Part shown: one piece after another, positions 60,901 to 64,000 of the stretch
Numbering within the stretch: position 1 is the first letter of the stretch
How the letters are laid out: the number at the start of each line of letters is the position of its first letter
Assembly: GCA_013398295.1 (NCBI GenBank)
Contig: VZSF01008848.1
Location: 62,001-126,000 of the forward strand
DNA length: 64,000 nucleotides
Reading direction: 5' to 3'
Source: Chionis minor
Taxonomy: Eukaryota; Chordata; Aves; Charadriiformes; Chionididae
The notes under the pieces: generated by a model
What the model was told of the DNA's origin: nothing
What the model saw: only the letters and a program-made list of their open reading frames with translations
Database searches by the model: none
Made by a program: the position numbers and the translations under genes

Positions 60901-63220
60901 TGTTGGTGGTGGCCAGGGTGTCTTCTCTGGCTAGCCATTGCATTATCAGGAATTCCCTCCTTGTTGGCCAAGACATTGCCAGCAAGAAAGACTTCAAGTG
61001 TTCCAACGGGGGAGGGCAGAAGGGGCAACTAATGCTTCCACTACCACGCCACCTGGGGGCTCGTCCTGCATAGCATTCAACAATCCAGAGGTAGAGATGC
61101 AAAAAAGTGAGAAGGCTTCAGCTACAAAAACATGTTATGAAATATACTCTGGGTGCATGTGTGCGTTCTCTTGACTCATCGCATTGCTGCGAGGATGATA
61201 TACTCTGTGGCAGGGCTTTCTCCTGTGGCTTGTTCTCAGGGGGCAATCCAGCAATAAAAACAGCACAGTATCATGTGCACAGTAGCACTCATTCAGTATT
61301 TCTAATGCTGTGGCATTAACCATGAAGGACATGGAAGGAGAAGCAGATACCAAAATATGTAGACAACAAAAGTACCCTCATTACATTCCAAAGTCTTAAT
61401 AAAATCCATTGTAATCGTCCTTGCCAGGACATTTCTGCCAGACTATCACTCATGATCTTTACAACCCAGACTCATAACCTTGAAGAATTATGTTTCATCT
61501 CACATTAGATTTTAAACACCATTTGTAAAATGCTGTTACATGTCAGGACCCACCCAGGACACTACATGACCAGAAACTGAAGTGTAACTTTTTATTATAC
61601 TTTCAAAATATATCTAAATGGAGGCCAAAGGACCTTCATGCTTGTACAAGCATAAAAATATTCTGACATGCTGTGTTCCAATGGGACATATTTTTCTCAG
61701 AGGTGTCTTCCTTCTGCAATACCAGAGATGTTTTCCTAATCATGTGTTCTTTATGCTTCACTCTGTTTTTTTTTCCCCCCTGGCACAAGGAAACTTCATG
61801 TTAATTAGCATAAGCCAAGGTCAAATCAGAGGACATGAGTGAGCCTAACAAAGTGAAGACCCTTTTCAATGTATCTTAATATCCTAAAGCTTCACGCTTT
61901 GTAAATTGCATCGTTGTAGGATTTATTCTCCCCATTTTTTCCAGTGTTTGGACTTGATAGGAAAGCCTAATGGTCTCAAAAGAAAAAAGCTGCATATAGA
62001 AAGGCAACAATTGCTCCCTATGTGGTACTGAACTCCCACAACTACAAATTGATGTCAGTGCACCGTGCAGCCAGCTGTGGGGGGGAGGGCAGCTAGAAAC
62101 ACACGTCGGGGACAAATGGCATTTGTCTGTCATTTCCCTGGTAAAGCACCATGCAGAATCTTGCCTTGACTGAGCAGTGAAATGGCAGGTCCACTGGTGC
62201 TCTCTTTTTTTTTGCAGATCGCACACATATTTAGAATAGCACCACAGAAAATGTTTGAAAATGCTACAAACTTATTTCCTTTCTCTGGCATTTGAAGCTC
62301 TGGATTCTACCAGCTGAGTGGAAATCCCAGAGAAAGCCACCTGTCATTCCCTGCTGTGTGGGGAGGCTCCCTAATACCATTGCGTGGGGAGCAGTGGAAA
62401 CTACAGCAGCTTCCCCGTACACTTGCACCAAATCTGCAGCTGCAGCTCGAGTCATTTTGAGCTCTGGATTTGATAAGTGCTGCCGTGGTTACTGCACTTG
62501 ATGTGTGGTCTGGAAGGGAAGAGCCTCTTCCTTGGGAGACAGCAGCACAAGTGCTGCACGCTTCAAGTAAGACAGCATGGGGCTGCCGTAGTGTCATCTC
62601 GCTTTTGTACATGGGCAGAAGCTGCCTTGTTTGGGTCACTTTTGTCTTCATTCTTGTCAGAATTTTACTTTAAGATACTTTCTCCCCTTATACAGTCTGT
62701 GCTGAGACAACCTGTAAGGGTGGGCATGAATTTTGTGACTTACAGAGTGCCAGGAATGTGAATGCTGACACAAATATAAAAGATGGTCCCCGCAGCTTAT
62801 TATCAAATCAAAGGTATGATTACAGCAGCGGCAGCAGAGACCTGAATTCCAAAGTTTAGCAGACCATCTGTTTCTTTGATACTGTTATCTCTGAGATCGA
62901 CACATTTGATTAGTAAGTATTTTACCCAGCAATATCTCTTTACTTTCTTCTATCAGAGTAAAATAATTGTCGGTCTTATGAAACCTTACGGATCAGTACT
63001 GCACTTTTAAAGGAAATTATGGGAGAAAGGTAAATGGGATATATAAGAATTGCAGCACCAGTACGGCCAGGTGCGTGAGAATATTTATTACCTTATAACA
63101 GCTGAAAATAATTCATGAATATGCAAGATGTGTACATGAATAATCTTGTGTCTGCTTGGTAATAAAAACCAAACAGCATTATAAATGACCTGACATTCTC
63201 ATAGCATTCACGTCATACGT
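57923..63220. other. Gene-free stretch
   Basis: Unique AT-leaning sequence. Overlapping short open frames near 62264-62761 occur on both strands without recognisable products. No transposon body was recognised. Confidence 0.65.
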
Positions 63221-63244
63221 GGGGGGGGGGGGGGGGGGGGGGGN
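63221..63244. other. Poly-G run ending in an N, probable assembly artefact
   Basis: Twenty-three consecutive G followed by a single N at 63244. Such a run next to an ambiguous base is typical of sequencing or gap-closing failure, possibly dark-cycle G calls. The true sequence between 63220 and 63245 is uncertain and may be longer than shown. Confidence 0.9.
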
Positions 63245-63579
63245 TGTTTCACACATACTTTATTCCTGTAAATGCTAAAAGGTCTAGTCCCCCAGCAACA
63301 CGCGTGCCCGTATTCAGGAAGAGAACTGACATGGCCCTGAGACTGCTTGGGCTTATCCAGGTGTTACTCTGACCTCCAAGCTGAGGTGTAGCTTTCCCTA
63401 CCCACATGAAGGCTACAGGTGGTGCTGCGGGACTGATCAGGACCTTCACCCCAGCTGGGTGAAAGCAGCTTACCCCTGGTGTACCAGTGCCTAGAGGAGC
63501 TCCGTCTCCCTCCTGAATTTCACCGCCACAATGTAGTTGCTGACGGTGAAATACGCTGAATTCCCATTTTGCATACACA

Positions 63580-63930
63580 GGCTGTGTGTCTCTCTGTGGG
63601 CAGGCTCATCTAGGACAGCCTGATCAGTGATGGAACTAGGGGGAGCACCTCATCCCCAGAGGGGCTGGCTTCTGGCCTTTCACCGAGTTGCACAGCCCAG
63701 TCTGACATTGCTCAGGGCCAGGGTCAGCAGCACAGTTCCTGGCCACCGAGGCCCAAGAGTAGTGGCGTGAGGAAGACAAGGAGGGATGCCCTGCCTGGCT
63801 GCCAGCCCTGGGTGCAGCAGGGAGGCAGGCGATGGCGCCCAGGCCAGGAGGGCAGCACCTCCGATCCCGTGAGAGGCTGTACCTGCTCGTCCCGCTGCTT
63901 CCTTGGGGAAGGAAGAAGCATCCCACACCA
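63580..63930. other. GC-rich segment near the window end
   Basis: GC-rich sequence with moderate CpG content and three overlapping minus-strand open frames of 65-102 codons. None was recognised as a protein family. It follows the poly-G/N artefact, so local sequence quality is uncertain. Confidence 0.45.
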
Positions 63931-64000
63931 GAAATGAAGGTTTCATAAGAAGGTGGGTAGTGATGAAAAAGGAGAAGGCCAAATCCATGTGCTGGACCAG

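Noticed and set aside
1..64000. Endogenous retrovirus, CRISPR array, tRNA or rRNA genes
   Set aside because: No paired LTR ends, retroviral motifs, regular spacer arrays, tRNA B-box-like sequences or rRNA cores were seen on either strand.

Overview
The window reads as ordinary nuclear DNA of a bird. The main evidence is CR1 LINE sequence: a reverse-transcriptase fragment at about 56806-57705 (minus strand), a typical 5'-truncated CR1 3' end at about 22291-22702 that finishes in ATTCTGTG repeats, and a short CR1 3' terminus near 41254-41330 (minus strand). Worn pieces of older amniote repeats (MIR-like SINEs and an old CR1-type terminus) fit the same reading. There is no bacterial-style gene packing, no operon, and no long open frame apart from the CR1 one. 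All assignments come from reading motifs and from memory of repeat families; no alignment was run.

Layout: 1-22 kb is gene-poor, with a 44-bp tandem duplication (533-622), A/C-only tracts and four MIR- or CR1-like relics. 22-25 kb holds the young CR1 3' end next to a GACTT microsatellite, a small perfect hairpin, and the one segment that looks like a protein-coding exon (24709-24890, minus strand). 25-32 kb is the most GC- and CpG-rich part, with two larger inverted repeats and short CpG clusters. 32-56 kb is again gene-poor, with A/C or G/T tracts, a homeodomain-motif cluster near 43.0 kb and an everted AGGTCA pair near 39.1 kb. 56.8-57.7 kb is the dead CR1 reverse transcriptase. The end holds a poly-G run closed by an N (63221-63244), probably an assembly artefact, and a GC-richer segment.

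No complete gene, tRNA, rRNA, CRISPR array or endogenous retrovirus could be supported. The window is best read as an intergenic or large-intron region. If 24709-24890 is a real exon, it belongs to a minus-strand gene whose other exons lie outside the window or were not recognised. I did not find a convincing new biological system. The leads most worth checking are the exon candidate, the hairpin-forming inverted repeats, the repeated ZNF143-like motifs and the homeodomain cluster.
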